Assembly (NCBI RefSeq): GCF_003074055.1
Contig: NZ_CP029043.1
Span: forward strand, 5,324,501-5,388,500
DNA length: 64,000 nt
Origin: Streptomyces nigra
GTDB taxonomy: Bacteria > Actinomycetota > Actinomycetes > Streptomycetales > Streptomycetaceae
Direction: 5' to 3'
Of this stretch, positions 43,650-53,753 are shown piece by piece. The position numbers and the translations under genes are program-made. The notes below the pieces were generated by a model. The model was given only the letters and a program-made list of their open reading frames with translations, searched no databases and had not been told where the DNA came from. The stretch's first letter is position 1. Every line of letters begins with the position of its first letter.

Positions 43650-45317
43650 GTGGCGCAGGTGCCGCAGACATTCTTCGATGCTCTCGCGGTGCGTACCTGG
43701 TGCGGCCTCGCGCTGGAGTCGCTGGGCCGGGCGCGCGAGGAGATCGACGCGATCAACGTCTATCCCGTGGCCGACGGGGACACCGGCACGAACCTGTATC
43801 TGACCGTGGAGTCCGCGGTCGCGGCCGTGGAGGCCGTCTTCAGCGCCTACGACGTGGGCAAGCCCACACTCGCCGACGCGGTCCGCGCCATGGCGCACGG
43901 CGCGCTGATCGGGGCGCGCGGCAACTCCGGGACGATCCTCGCCCAGCTGCTGCGCGGCATGGCCCAGGTGCTCGCCGACGGGGGCGGGACGGCCCACACC
44001 GACGGCACCGGGCTGCGGCTGGCGCTGCGGACCGCCGCCGACTCCGCCCGCCAGGCCGTGGCCCACCCCGTCGAGGGCACCGTCCTCACAGTGGCCTCGG
44101 CCGCCGCCGACGCGGCCGGTGCGGCGACCGGCGACGACTGCGGTGCGATCGCCCGGGCCGCTTTCGAGGGAGCGCGCGCGGCGCTCGCCGCGACCCCCGG
44201 GCAGCTGGCCGCCCTGGAGCGCGCCGGGGTGGTCGACGCCGGCGGACGCGGACTGGTCGCGGTCCTGGGCGCGCTGGTCGAGACGTTCACCGGCGAGGCG
44301 GCGCCCGTCGTCCCCGGGGCGGCCACGCGCGTACGCCCCGCACCGGGGGACGGCCCGGCGGGCGCCGAGGACTGCGCCGACGGACCCGGCGAGGGCGGCC
44401 CCGCCTTCGAGGTCATCTATCTGCTGGAGGCCGAGGACGCGGCCGTGGCCCGGCTCCGGGAGCGGCTCGACGGCCTCGGCGACTCCCTCGTGGTCGTCGG
44501 CGGGGACGGTCTGTGGAACGTGCACGTCCATGTCGACGACGCGGGCGCGGCCGTGGAGGCCGGGGTCGAGGCCGGACGGCCGTACCGGATCCGGATCACC
44601 CACTTCGGGGCCGGCGACGCGCACAGCACCGGTGAGCGCACACCCCGCGAACGCGTCCAGCGGGCCGTCGTCGCCGTCGTGCCCGGCGAGGGACTGGCCG
44701 GGCTGTACGGCGAGGCCGGCGCGACCACCGTGCTGGCCCGCCCCGGCGAGCCCCCGGCCAGCGGGGAGCTCGTGGAGGCCGTACGGCGGGCCCACGCGCG
44801 CGAGGTCGTGCTGCTCCCCAACGACGCCGATCTGCGGCACACCGCCGCCGCGGCCGCCGAGCAGGCCCGCGCCGAGGGCATCCGGGTGGCGCTGATCCCC
44901 ACCCGCTCCGCCGTCCAGGGCATCGCGGCGCTCGCCGTGCACGAGCCGGAGCGCCGCTTCGACGAGGACGTCGTCTCGATGACCTCCGCGGCCGGCGCGA
45001 CCCGGCACGCCGAGGTCGCCGTCGCCGAGCACCGGTCCTGGACCTCCGCCGGCATCTGCCAGGCCGGGGACGTCCTCGGTCTCATCGACGGGGACGTGGC
45101 CGTGATCGGCGCCGACGTCACCGCCGTCGCGGAGACCGTCCTCGACCGGATGCTCGCCGCCGGCGGCGAACTCGTCACCCTGGTCCTCGGCGACGAGGCG
45201 CCCGGGACGATCGCGGAGCACCTGGAGGACCGGGTGCGCGAGGCGTACCTCGCCGTCGACACGGTGGTCTACCGGGGCGGCCGGCAGGGAGCGCTTCTCC
45301 TCATCGGCGTGGAGTGA
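43650..45317 (+). CDS. DAK2-domain protein, fatty-acid-kinase-like (YloV/FakA type)
   Basis: A 555-residue protein with an N-terminal DhaL/DAK2 nucleotide domain (NVYPVADGDTGTNLYLTVES, GARGNSGTILAQLLRGMA) and a C-terminal DegV-like/Dak1_2 region (VVLLPNDADLRHTA). FakA enzymes phosphorylate protein-bound fatty acids; no FakB is beside it. GTG 43650 follows GAGGAGG at 6 bases. It lies upstream of the inserted TPR/HSP90 pair and then recG, with which it is usually adjacent. Confidence 0.85.
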   Translation: MAQVPQTFFDALAVRTWCGLALESLGRAREEIDAINVYPVADGDTGTNLYLTVESAVAAVEAVFSAYDVGKPTLADAVRAMAHGALIGARGNSGTILAQLLRGMAQVLADGGGTAHTDGTGLRLALRTAADSARQAVAHPVEGTVLTVASAAADAAGAATGDDCGAIARAAFEGARAALAATPGQLAALERAGVVDAGGRGLVAVLGALVETFTGEAAPVVPGAATRVRPAPGDGPAGAEDCADGPGEGGPAFEVIYLLEAEDAAVARLRERLDGLGDSLVVVGGDGLWNVHVHVDDAGAAVEAGVEAGRPYRIRITHFGAGDAHSTGERTPRERVQRAVVAVVPGEGLAGLYGEAGATTVLARPGEPPASGELVEAVRRAHAREVVLLPNDADLRHTAAAAAEQARAEGIRVALIPTRSAVQGIAALAVHEPERRFDEDVVSMTSAAGATRHAEVAVAEHRSWTSAGICQAGDVLGLIDGDVAVIGADVTAVAETVLDRMLAAGGELVTLVLGDEAPGTIAEHLEDRVREAYLAVDTVVYRGGRQGALLLIGVE

Positions 45318-45325
45318 CCCGAGGG

Positions 45326-48265
45326 TCAGCCGCCGTCCCGCTCCTGTTCCTCGACGACCTGGAGCATCTGTCCGGCCTCGGCCCGGCGCTGCCGGACCGT
45401 CTCGTCGCGGGGGTCGGCGTCCTCGTAGGCGGCGAGGACGGCACGCGCGTGTGCCGCCGCCTCGGCCGGACGGCTCAGGTCGGCCTGGAGCCAGCCGGCG
45501 GCGAGTTCGGCGCCGGTACGGCCGTGCAGGGCGTCATCGCCGAGGGAGGCGAACACCGCGACGGCCCGGGTCATCTGGGCCAGGGCCTCCTCCATCGCCG
45601 TACGGATCGAGTCGTCCTCCGCGTCCTCGGCCGCCGAGCGCGCCAGGAGGTCGCCGAACTGACGGTGCGTCTGGCCGAGTTCGGCCACCAGCCGCTGCCG
45701 CGCCTCCTCGTCGGCCGCCTCGTCCAGCGCCGCCGTGCACTCCTCGACCGCGCCCGCCATCAACTCGGCGGCCCGCGCTCCGCTGCCGTCCTCCACACGC
45801 AGCGCCAGCCACGCGCGGGCGCGCAGGGAGCGGACCAGACCGTGGACGTTGCCCAGGGAGCGCCACAACTCGCCCGCGCGCGTGTAGGCACGGTCGGCCT
45901 CCGTGTGCAGCCCGGCGTGGCCGAGCGACTCGGCGGCCAGATGCGCCAGCGTCGCGTGATCGTGCTGCTCGGGCCACTCCCGGGCGATCGCGGCCGCCTG
46001 CAGCCGCCGTTCCGCCGCGTCCCGGTGGTCGCCGAGCTCGCTCAGACAGTCGCCGAGCCACCACAGCGTCTGGACGACCGCCCCGTCGCCGTGCGTCTCG
46101 GCGGACAGGTCGGGCAGCGCCGACTCCAGCACCTCCGCCGCCTCGGCGAAACGTTGCTGCCGTACCAGGAACCCGCCGAGCTGGTGCCGGGCCCATGCGC
46201 CCAGCGTGCGGCTCTCACCGGCCTCGTCGGCCCAGTGCGCCGCCTCCAGGGCGTGCTCCGCGGCCTCCTCGGAGACACCCGTGCCGCCCAGCACCTCGGC
46301 CAGCTGCAGATGCAGCTGGGCCCGCCCGGTCGCCTCCAGATACGGCCCGCCGTGCTGCAGGGCGGCCCGCAGCGCCCGCTCGGCCCGGGCCGTGTCGCCG
46401 AGATGGTGGGCCAGACCGGCCAGCCGGGCCTCGTACTCCACCGCGAACCACGGCAGCCCCGCCCCGACGAACTCGCCCGAGGCCCGCGCGAACAGCTCGG
46501 CGGCCCCCTCCACATCACCGGTCAGCGCCGCCAGCTCGGCCAGCATCGCCCTGGCCTCCGCGACCCGCGCGAGCAGGCGTACGTCGTCCCCGGTGCGCCC
46601 CGAGACGAACGCCAGCACCTCGCGGACGGCCGACTCGGCGGCGGACAGGGCGGCCGCCTCGGTGCCCTCCTCGGCCTCGTGGACCCGGCGCATCAGGATC
46701 CGCGCCCGGCTCATCAGGACGGCCGCCGTCTGCCGCACCCCCGTGCCGTCCTCGGCGTACAGCGCGAGGACCTGGTCGTACAGGGCGCCGATCGTGTCGA
46801 GCGCCGCGGACACCTCGCCGGTGAGCGCCCGGACGTACGCCCCGCGCGCGCGTGCCGCCAGCGCCTCGCCCGGATCGCCCGCCTCCGCGTACAGCGCGGC
46901 GGCCTCCTCGAACAGCGGGACGCCCTCGGGGCCCAGGTCCATCGCCCGGTGGTCGGCGATCTCCGCCCGGTCCCGCGCGTCCAGCTCGACGCCCTCGGCG
47001 GCCCGGGACACCGCCGCCCACGCCTCGATGGCGCTCGGCCGCAGGGTGTCCGACAGCCGCCGCGCCTCGGCGAGCAGCTCGGGCAGCCCGGGCGCCTCGT
47101 CGGTGGCCTCGGGGGCGGGCGCGACGGGGGCGGCCGACGCCGCCGGGCGGTTCGCCGTCCGCACGCCCAGCGGCAGCCGCTCCACCAGCGGGCGCTGCGC
47201 CATCCGCTGTACGGCCCGCCCGCTCGTGTACGACGTGCCGTTGCGCTCGTCGAAGCGCGCGGCCAGCGCGAGGGCCTCCTCGCGCGCGTGGACGGCCAGT
47301 TCGCGCGCGGTCCACGTCCGGTCCGCCGGCCCGGGCACCCGCTGCCCGCCCAGCCCCAGCTCGGTCAGGCGGTCCATGAGCAGGGTCACCGCCGCCATGA
47401 AGTCCAGCCTGCTGCGCGGCTGCCCGTCGTCCGTGAAGTACGCCGGACGCTCCGCCAGCAGCTCCAGACCGCGCGCCTCGTTGCCCGTCAGCGCGCAGAA
47501 CTCCACGTGGTCCGCGTACGCGCCGCGCATGCTCTCCATCGGCCGCACCAGCCGGAAGCCCCGCAGATGGTTGGCGCGGGCCTCGTCCACCCGGCCCAGA
47601 CGCAGCAGCGGCGTCAGGGAGGACGCGAGCACGGTGTGCGGCTCGTGGGCGCAGGAGTACTCGCCGTCCAGGACGGGCCGCCACAGCCGGACCGCCTCCG
47701 CGTCCCGGCCGCGCACCGCCTGCCACCAGCCCTGCCCGTGCAGCTCGCACGCGTGGCAGTCGGCCATGGTGTCCCGGTCGGCCGCCAGCCACGCCGCGTA
47801 CGCCCGCTCCGCCCGCTCCAGGTCGCCGACGTGCGCGGCGACGCTGAACTCGGCGCTGCGCACCGCCCGCTCGGAGTGCCCGGCGAGCCGGTAGCGGTGC
47901 TCCATCTCGCCGAGCCACTTCTCGATCGAGGCGAGCGGGATGTGCGGCTGGTCCAACATCCCGGCCGACATCCACTTGAAGACCCAGTGCAGGCTGTGCG
48001 TCTCGTACTCGTCGAAGTCCTCGGGCCGCTCGTCCCACATGCGCAGCAGCCGCGCGAACGGGACGAACATCTTCGCCTTCTCGGAGCTGTAGTTGTAGAC
48101 CTTCAGCTGGTGCCCGAGCGCCTCGATCACGGCGAGCGGCTCGCCCAGCCGCTCCGCCTCGGCGAGCAGCTGCTCCGCGCGCGCGTTGCGGGCCGGGCCC
48201 TCCGGCTGCTCGCCGTTCTCCGCCATCGCCCGGCGCAGCGCGTCGAAGTCGGTGATCTCCGTCAT
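45326..48265 (-). CDS. Large tetratricopeptide-repeat protein paired with HSP90-like chaperone
   Basis: A 979-residue soluble helical protein. The N-terminal 330 residues hold a helical region with an invariant-looking segment SLHWVFKWMSAGML and TPR-like units; a short Pro/Ala linker near 370-385 is followed by about a dozen further TPR-like repeats (for example AEEGTEAAALSAAESAVREV, LGDHRDAAERRLQAAAIARE). There is no enzyme motif, signal peptide or membrane helix. The ATG overlaps the stop of the HSP90-like gene (TGATG), so the two are strictly coupled. By analogy with eukaryotic HSP90 co-chaperones it may be a dedicated partner; that is inference. It is convergent with the FakA-like gene, 8 bases apart. 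Confidence 0.8.
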   Translation of the reverse strand: MTEITDFDALRRAMAENGEQPEGPARNARAEQLLAEAERLGEPLAVIEALGHQLKVYNYSSEKAKMFVPFARLLRMWDERPEDFDEYETHSLHWVFKWMSAGMLDQPHIPLASIEKWLGEMEHRYRLAGHSERAVRSAEFSVAAHVGDLERAERAYAAWLAADRDTMADCHACELHGQGWWQAVRGRDAEAVRLWRPVLDGEYSCAHEPHTVLASSLTPLLRLGRVDEARANHLRGFRLVRPMESMRGAYADHVEFCALTGNEARGLELLAERPAYFTDDGQPRSRLDFMAAVTLLMDRLTELGLGGQRVPGPADRTWTARELAVHAREEALALAARFDERNGTSYTSGRAVQRMAQRPLVERLPLGVRTANRPAASAAPVAPAPEATDEAPGLPELLAEARRLSDTLRPSAIEAWAAVSRAAEGVELDARDRAEIADHRAMDLGPEGVPLFEEAAALYAEAGDPGEALAARARGAYVRALTGEVSAALDTIGALYDQVLALYAEDGTGVRQTAAVLMSRARILMRRVHEAEEGTEAAALSAAESAVREVLAFVSGRTGDDVRLLARVAEARAMLAELAALTGDVEGAAELFARASGEFVGAGLPWFAVEYEARLAGLAHHLGDTARAERALRAALQHGGPYLEATGRAQLHLQLAEVLGGTGVSEEAAEHALEAAHWADEAGESRTLGAWARHQLGGFLVRQQRFAEAAEVLESALPDLSAETHGDGAVVQTLWWLGDCLSELGDHRDAAERRLQAAAIAREWPEQHDHATLAHLAAESLGHAGLHTEADRAYTRAGELWRSLGNVHGLVRSLRARAWLALRVEDGSGARAAELMAGAVEECTAALDEAADEEARQRLVAELGQTHRQFGDLLARSAAEDAEDDSIRTAMEEALAQMTRAVAVFASLGDDALHGRTGAELAAGWLQADLSRPAEAAAHARAVLAAYEDADPRDETVRQRRAEAGQMLQVVEEQERDGG

Positions 48266-50100
48266 CAGCGGTCCCCCTCGCCGTTCGTGGCCCACTCCAG
48301 CAGGCCGATGAAGGCCCGGTTCAGCAGCGCCGAGTCCGCGGGCCTGAGCGGGCGCTGCGCCATCAGCAGTGCCTGCCCGTACAGGGACTCCACGGCGGTG
48401 CCGATCAGTTCCGGCTCGCCGAGCGAACCGATCCGCCGGATCAGCGGGCTGAGGTGGTTCAGCACCAGACGCGCGCGGGGCGCCTCGCCGCGCAGCGAGC
48501 CGAGGATGCCGGCCCACAGGTCGTCGGCCTCCTCCTCGGCCTGCGCGCGGGCCTGCTCGTGCCGGGCGGCCCGGTCGTCCAGGTGCAGGGCCGGCACCGA
48601 CAGCGGATGGAAGGCGCGCAGCACCACATCGCAGCCCAGCGGGTCCAGCTTCGCCCGCGCGGCGGCCAGAAAACCCGCCAGGGCCAGCTCCACCGCCGGG
48701 TCGACGGCGTCCAGATGGGCGGTCACGGTGTCCGCGTCCAGCTCGGCGACGACCGTGCCCGGCCGCACCGACGGCAGCGCCTCGACCAGCTCGCTGTCGT
48801 ACGTGTAGCCGCCGTTGATCACGCCGACGCCCTGCGCGGACGCGATCGGCGCGACCTGGCGGTACTCCTCGACGGTCCGCGTGAAGTGCACGACCGGGTG
48901 CCGGCGCGCGAACTCCTCCAGGGACAGCCGGCCGTCGGTCGTCTCGAACGGCAGCCACGGCAGCATCGTCCGCAGCATCTCCCGGTCGTGCCGCGCCAGG
49001 GACTTCACGCCCAGGTGGTGCACCGCGAGGAACGCGGCCAGCCGCTCCGGATCACCGGCCGCCAGATCCGTCAGCCAGGCCCGGATCCGTTCCCCCAGCG
49101 CCTCCCGCACCGCCGCCAGCGTCTCGTCCTCGTACAGCGCCTCGCGCGACGCCGTCGGCCGCAGACTGTCGGTGTCCAGGACGCACCGCACGAAGAACGC
49201 CCAGTCGGGCAGCAGCTGTTCGGCGCGCTCGGTCAGCAGCATGCCCTTGAGGTGCACGCGATGGCCCGCCCGCTGCGCCGGGCTCACCGCCGACGGCAGC
49301 ACGTACGCCACCCCGCGGATCCCCGCGAGCGGCACGTCCAGCTCGATCGCGTCCAGCGGTGTGAAACCGAACAGGTCGTGGCAGTGCCGCCCGAGGGCCA
49401 CCCGCCGGGCGGCGGGGGAGGGGTACGTACGGTCCCAGGGCGCCGGAAGATCGGTGACCGCCTCCTCGCCGACCCGCACGTCGTACGGCAGCAGCGAGCC
49501 GAAGTCCCGCGCCAGCGCCAGCACCCGGTCCTCCGCCAGCCACTCGGCGGCGCCGGCCCGCGCCACCAGGTGCACGGTCGTGCCGGGCTCGGGGCGCGCG
49601 TCGTCCGGCAGGGTGCGCACGGTGTACGAACCGTCGTCGGCCGCCGTCCACTCCACGGGCGCCGCGTCCGGTGTGCGCGCGCTGCGGCTGACCACCCGGA
49701 TCCGCTCGGCCACCACGAAGCAGGCCAGCAGCCCGATGCCGAACTGCCCGAGGAAGTCCGACCGCGCCTCCTGAAGTCCCTCCGCCCGCTTGGAGCTGCG
49801 CCCGATCGTCGCGAGGAGGTCGTGCACGTCCGCCTCGCTCAGCCCGACCCCGGAGTCCTCGACGCGCAGCGCGCCCGGCTCGGCGAACAGCCGCACCAGC
49901 GCGGGCGCGTCCGGCTCGACGGCATGCCGGGCGGTGATGGCGTCGACCGCGTTCTGCAGCAGCTCGCGCAGGTAGACCTTCGGACTGGAGTACAGGTGGT
50001 GGGAGAGCAGATCCACCAGACCGCGCAGGTCGACCTGGAAGGTGTGAGGAGACGGGGAGGGAAGGGAGGGCTGGGATGACTGTGAGGTCTGGGAGTCCAT
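48265..50100 (-). CDS. HSP90-family chaperone, divergent HtpG-like
   Basis: A 611-residue HSP90-type protein. The GHKL ATPase domain has the catalytic E46 and N50 (YLRELLQNAVDAI), VEDSGVGL with D82 and the lid motif LGQFGIGLLACF. The middle domain includes HLKGMLLTERAEQLLPDWAF and SLRPTASREAL, matching HtpG positions. The C-terminal part diverges, and the end (NGEGDR) lacks the eukaryotic MEEVD TPR-binding tail. It lacks the length and sequence of classical HtpG, so it is a separate bacterial subfamily. The first 20 residues are a Ser/Pro-rich extension. It is first in an operon with the TPR gene and divergent from recG. Confidence 0.9.
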   Translation of the reverse strand: MDSQTSQSSQPSLPSPSPHTFQVDLRGLVDLLSHHLYSSPKVYLRELLQNAVDAITARHAVEPDAPALVRLFAEPGALRVEDSGVGLSEADVHDLLATIGRSSKRAEGLQEARSDFLGQFGIGLLACFVVAERIRVVSRSARTPDAAPVEWTAADDGSYTVRTLPDDARPEPGTTVHLVARAGAAEWLAEDRVLALARDFGSLLPYDVRVGEEAVTDLPAPWDRTYPSPAARRVALGRHCHDLFGFTPLDAIELDVPLAGIRGVAYVLPSAVSPAQRAGHRVHLKGMLLTERAEQLLPDWAFFVRCVLDTDSLRPTASREALYEDETLAAVREALGERIRAWLTDLAAGDPERLAAFLAVHHLGVKSLARHDREMLRTMLPWLPFETTDGRLSLEEFARRHPVVHFTRTVEEYRQVAPIASAQGVGVINGGYTYDSELVEALPSVRPGTVVAELDADTVTAHLDAVDPAVELALAGFLAAARAKLDPLGCDVVLRAFHPLSVPALHLDDRAARHEQARAQAEEEADDLWAGILGSLRGEAPRARLVLNHLSPLIRRIGSLGEPELIGTAVESLYGQALLMAQRPLRPADSALLNRAFIGLLEWATNGEGDR

Positions 50101-50289
50101 CGTCGCAGCGCCGGTGGGGGGAGGGGCGACGGCGCGGGGTCGGGCGGTCCCGGTGAGGCGGTGACCGCGAAGGGATGGCCGGGGCGCGTCATCCTAGATC
50201 CGAGGCGAACCGGCTGACCAGGGGTTTCCGGGACGTTTACCCACAAGCTCACGGCGGCGCCCGCCGCGATGTCAGTGCCGTGGTGTGGA

Positions 50290-52494
50290 ATGGATCTCGT
50301 GCCCGCACTGGACGAACCACTGAAGAAGGTGCTCGGCCCTCCCACCGCGAAGGTGATGGCCGAGCATCTCGGCCTGCACACCGTCGGGGACCTGCTGCAC
50401 CACTACCCCCGCAGATACGAGGAGCGCGGCCAGCTCACGCACCTCGCCGACCTCCCCATGGACGAGCACGTGACCGTGGTCGCCATGGTCGCCGACGCCC
50501 GGCTGCACAGCTTCGCCTCCGCCAAGGCGCCGCGCGGCAAGGGCCAGCGCCTGGAGGTCACCATCACGGACGGCAGCGGCCGCCTCCAACTGGTCTTCTT
50601 CGGCAACGGCGTCCACAAGCCCCACAAGGAGCTCCTGCCGGGCACCCGCGCGATGTTCGCCGGCAAGGTCTCCGTCTTCAACCGCCGGCTCCAACTGGCC
50701 CACCCGGCGTACGAGCTGCTGCGCGACGACTCGGAGGAGGCCGTCGAGAGCTGGGCCGGCGCCCTCATCCCGCTCTACCCGGCCACCGCCAAACTCGAGT
50801 CCTGGAAGATCGGCAAGGCGATCCAGACGGTCCTGCCGAGTGCCCAGGAGGCCGTCGACCCGCTCCCGGAGTCCCTGCGCGAAGGACGGGGCCTCGTCCC
50901 TCTCCCCGAGGCACTGCTCAAGATCCACCGCCCGCACACCAAGGCCGACATCGAGGACGCCCGCGCCCGCCTCAAGTGGGACGAGGCCTTCGTCCTCCAG
51001 GTCGCGCTCGCCCGCCGCCGGCACGCCGACGCCCAGCTCCCCGCCGTCGCCCGCCGCCCCGCACCCGACGGACTCCTCACCGCCTTCGACGCCCGCCTCC
51101 CCTTCACCCTCACCGAGGGCCAGCAGCAGGTCTCCCGCGAGATCTTCGCCGACCTGGCCACCGAACACCCGATGCACCGGCTTCTCCAGGGCGAGGTCGG
51201 TAGCGGGAAGACCATGGTGGCGCTACGCGCGATGCTCGCCGTCGTCGACGCGGGCGGGCAGGCCGCCATGCTCGCGCCCACCGAGGTGCTGGCCCAGCAG
51301 CACCACCGGTCGATCGTCGAGATGATGGGCGAGCTGGCCGAGGGCGGCATGCTGGGCGGCGCCGAGCACGCCACCAAGGTCGTGCTGCTCACCGGGTCCA
51401 TGGGAGCCGCCGCCCGCCGTCAGGCCCTGCTCGACCTGGTCACCGGCGAGGCAGGCATCGTCATCGGCACCCACGCCCTCATCGAGGACAAGGTGCAGTT
51501 CCACGACCTCGGCCTGGTCGTCGTCGACGAGCAGCACCGCTTCGGCGTGGAGCAGCGCGACGCCCTGCGGGGCAAGGGCAAGCAGCCCCCGCACCTGCTG
51601 GTCATGACGGCCACCCCCATCCCGCGCACGGTGGCGATGACCGTCTTCGGCGACCTGGAGACATCCGTCCTCGACCAGCTCCCCGCCGGCCGCTCGCCGA
51701 TCGCCTCCCATGTCGTCCCGGCAGCCGACAAGCCCCACTTCCTCGCCCGCGCCTGGCAGCGCGTGCGCGAGGAGGTGGAGAACGGCCACCAGGCGTACGT
51801 CGTCTGCCCCCGCATCGGCGACGAGGAGGACGACCCGAAGAAGGGCAAGGCCAAGTCGCCCGAGGACGAGACCGAGAAGCGCCCGCCGCTGGCCGTCCTC
51901 GACGTGGCCGAGCAGCTCGCCAAGGGCCCCCTGAAGGGCCTCTCGGTCGAGGTGCTGCACGGCAGGATGCACCCCGACGACAAGGACGCCGTGATGCGCC
52001 GCTTCGCGGCCGGCGACACCGACGTCCTGGTCGCCACGACGGTCATCGAGGTCGGCGTCAACGTACCGAACGCCACCGCCATGGTGATCATGGACGCCGA
52101 CCGCTTCGGCGTCTCCCAGCTGCACCAGCTGCGCGGCCGCGTCGGCCGCGGCTCCGCGCCCGGCCTGTGCCTCCTGGTCACCGAGATGCCCGAGGCGAGC
52201 CCGGCCCGGCAGCGCCTGGGCGCCGTCGCCTCCACCCTCGACGGCTTCGAGCTGTCCCGGATCGACCTGGAGCAGCGCCGCGAGGGAGACGTCCTCGGCC
52301 AGGCCCAGTCCGGCGCCCGCACCAGCCTGCGGATGCTGGCCGTCATCGAGGACGAGGAGATCATCGCGCAGGCCCGGCAGGAGGCCGCCGCCCTGGTCGA
52401 GGGAGACCCGGAGCTCACCGGGCTGCCCGGCCTGCGGACCGCCCTGGACGCCCTCCTGGACGAGGAGCGGGAGCAGTACCTGGAGAAGGGGTGA
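50290..52494 (+). CDS. recG: ATP-dependent DNA helicase RecG
   Basis: A 734-residue superfamily 2 helicase that reverses stalled forks and branch-migrates junctions. It has an N-terminal wedge/OB domain (LHHYPRRYEERGQL), Walker A GEVGSGKTM, VVVDEQHRFGVEQRD, TATPIPRT and the C-terminal QLRGRVGRG with the TRG region. ATG 50290 is the best start. It begins a run recG-rsmD-coaD that is conserved in actinobacteria. Confidence 0.95.
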   Translation: MDLVPALDEPLKKVLGPPTAKVMAEHLGLHTVGDLLHHYPRRYEERGQLTHLADLPMDEHVTVVAMVADARLHSFASAKAPRGKGQRLEVTITDGSGRLQLVFFGNGVHKPHKELLPGTRAMFAGKVSVFNRRLQLAHPAYELLRDDSEEAVESWAGALIPLYPATAKLESWKIGKAIQTVLPSAQEAVDPLPESLREGRGLVPLPEALLKIHRPHTKADIEDARARLKWDEAFVLQVALARRRHADAQLPAVARRPAPDGLLTAFDARLPFTLTEGQQQVSREIFADLATEHPMHRLLQGEVGSGKTMVALRAMLAVVDAGGQAAMLAPTEVLAQQHHRSIVEMMGELAEGGMLGGAEHATKVVLLTGSMGAAARRQALLDLVTGEAGIVIGTHALIEDKVQFHDLGLVVVDEQHRFGVEQRDALRGKGKQPPHLLVMTATPIPRTVAMTVFGDLETSVLDQLPAGRSPIASHVVPAADKPHFLARAWQRVREEVENGHQAYVVCPRIGDEEDDPKKGKAKSPEDETEKRPPLAVLDVAEQLAKGPLKGLSVEVLHGRMHPDDKDAVMRRFAAGDTDVLVATTVIEVGVNVPNATAMVIMDADRFGVSQLHQLRGRVGRGSAPGLCLLVTEMPEASPARQRLGAVASTLDGFELSRIDLEQRREGDVLGQAQSGARTSLRMLAVIEDEEIIAQARQEAAALVEGDPELTGLPGLRTALDALLDEEREQYLEKG

Positions 52495-52601
52495 GACCCG
52501 CCCGTCCGGGGGACGCGGCCGGATGGACCAGGCGGGTACCCGGGCCCGTGAGCGACCGGCCACACTGATATCCACAACCGCCCACACCCGAGGACAGTGA
52601 A

Positions 52602-53189
52602 ATGACCCGCGTGATCGCCGGAGCCGCCGGCGGACGTCGTCTGGCCGTGCCGCCCGGCACCGGGACCAGGCCCACCTCCGACCGCGCGCGCGAAGGCCTC
52701 CTCTCCACCTGGCAGTCGCTCCTCGGCGGCCCCCTGGACGGGGAGCGGGTCCTCGACCTCTACGCCGGCTCCGGCGCCGTCGGCCTCGAAGCCCTCTCCC
52801 GCGGCGCGAGCCACACCCTGCTCGTCGAGGCCGACGCCCGGGCCGCCCGCGTCGTCCGGGAGAACGTGAAGAGTCTCGGCCTCCCCGGCGCCGAGGTGAG
52901 GTCGGGCAAAGCGGAACAGATCATCCGCACGACGGCGCCCGGCGAGCCGTACGACATCGTCTTCCTCGACCCCCCGTACGCCGTCTCCGACGACGATCTT
53001 CGGGAGATTCTCCTCACACTCCGTGCCGGGGGCTGGCTCGCGTCCGACGCGCTCGTCACCGTGGAGCGCAGCACCAGGGGCGGGGAATTCCGGTGGCCGG
53101 ACGGTTTCGAGGGCCTCCGGGCCCGCCGATACGGCGAGGGAACGTTTTGGTACGGTCGCGCCGCCTCTACGTGCGAAGACGCACGATGA
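52602..53189 (+). CDS. rsmD: 16S rRNA (guanine(966)-N2)-methyltransferase
   Basis: A 195-residue Rossmann methyltransferase with the SAM motif LDLYAGSGAVGLEALSRGA and catalytic DPPYAVSDDD. It modifies G966 of 16S rRNA. ATG start after GAGGACAG. It ends 26 bases before coaD. Confidence 0.93.
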   Translation: MTRVIAGAAGGRRLAVPPGTGTRPTSDRAREGLLSTWQSLLGGPLDGERVLDLYAGSGAVGLEALSRGASHTLLVEADARAARVVRENVKSLGLPGAEVRSGKAEQIIRTTAPGEPYDIVFLDPPYAVSDDDLREILLTLRAGGWLASDALVTVERSTRGGEFRWPDGFEGLRARRYGEGTFWYGRAASTCEDAR

Positions 53190-53215
53190 CCGGACCGGAG
53201 AGCGAGGGATCGCAA

Positions 53216-53695
53216 GTGCGCCGCGCCGTATGCCCCGGGTCGTTCGACCCGATCACCAACGGACACCTGGACATCATTTCCCGCGCCTCCAGGCTGTACG
53301 ACGAGGTCTATGTCGCCGTCATGATCAACAAGTCCAAGAAGGGCCTGTTCGAGGTCGACGAGCGTCTGGACCTGATCCGCCAGGTCACCGCCGAGTACGG
53401 CAACGTCCGGATCGAGGCGTTCCACGGCCTCCTCGTCGACTTCTGCAAGCAGCGCGACATCCCCGCCATCGTCAAGGGCCTGCGCGCGGTCAGCGACTTC
53501 GACTACGAGCTGCAGATGGCCCAGATGAACAACGGCCTGTCGGGCGTGGAGACCCTCTTCGTCCCGACCAACCCCACCTACAGCTTCCTGTCCTCCTCCC
53601 TGGTCAAGGAAGTGGCGACCTGGGGCGGCGACGTCTCCCACCTCGTCCCGCCGGTGGTCCTGGAGGCCCTGAACAAGCGCCTGCGGCACAGCTGA
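53216..53695 (+). CDS. coaD: Phosphopantetheine adenylyltransferase
   Basis: A 159-residue enzyme of coenzyme A synthesis: CPGSFDPITNGHLDII with the nucleotidyltransferase (T/H)xGH motif, KGLRAVSDFDYELQMA and the SSSLVKEV end motif. GTG 53216 follows GAGG at 8 bases and gives the usual length; an in-frame ATG at 53186 overlapping rsmD would add 10 residues. Confidence 0.95.
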   Translation: MRRAVCPGSFDPITNGHLDIISRASRLYDEVYVAVMINKSKKGLFEVDERLDLIRQVTAEYGNVRIEAFHGLLVDFCKQRDIPAIVKGLRAVSDFDYELQMAQMNNGLSGVETLFVPTNPTYSFLSSSLVKEVATWGGDVSHLVPPVVLEALNKRLRHS

Positions 53696-53753
53696 TGGGG
53701 CTACAGTCGTCCCGTCCGTCTCCATCACAGCTGTAGAGAGTGGCGAGCACACG

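Noticed and set aside
45314..48808. 1164-residue plus-strand open frame over the TPR gene
   Set aside because: Arg/Gln/Leu-rich antisense translation; the minus frame has TPR repeats and is coupled to the HSP90-like gene.
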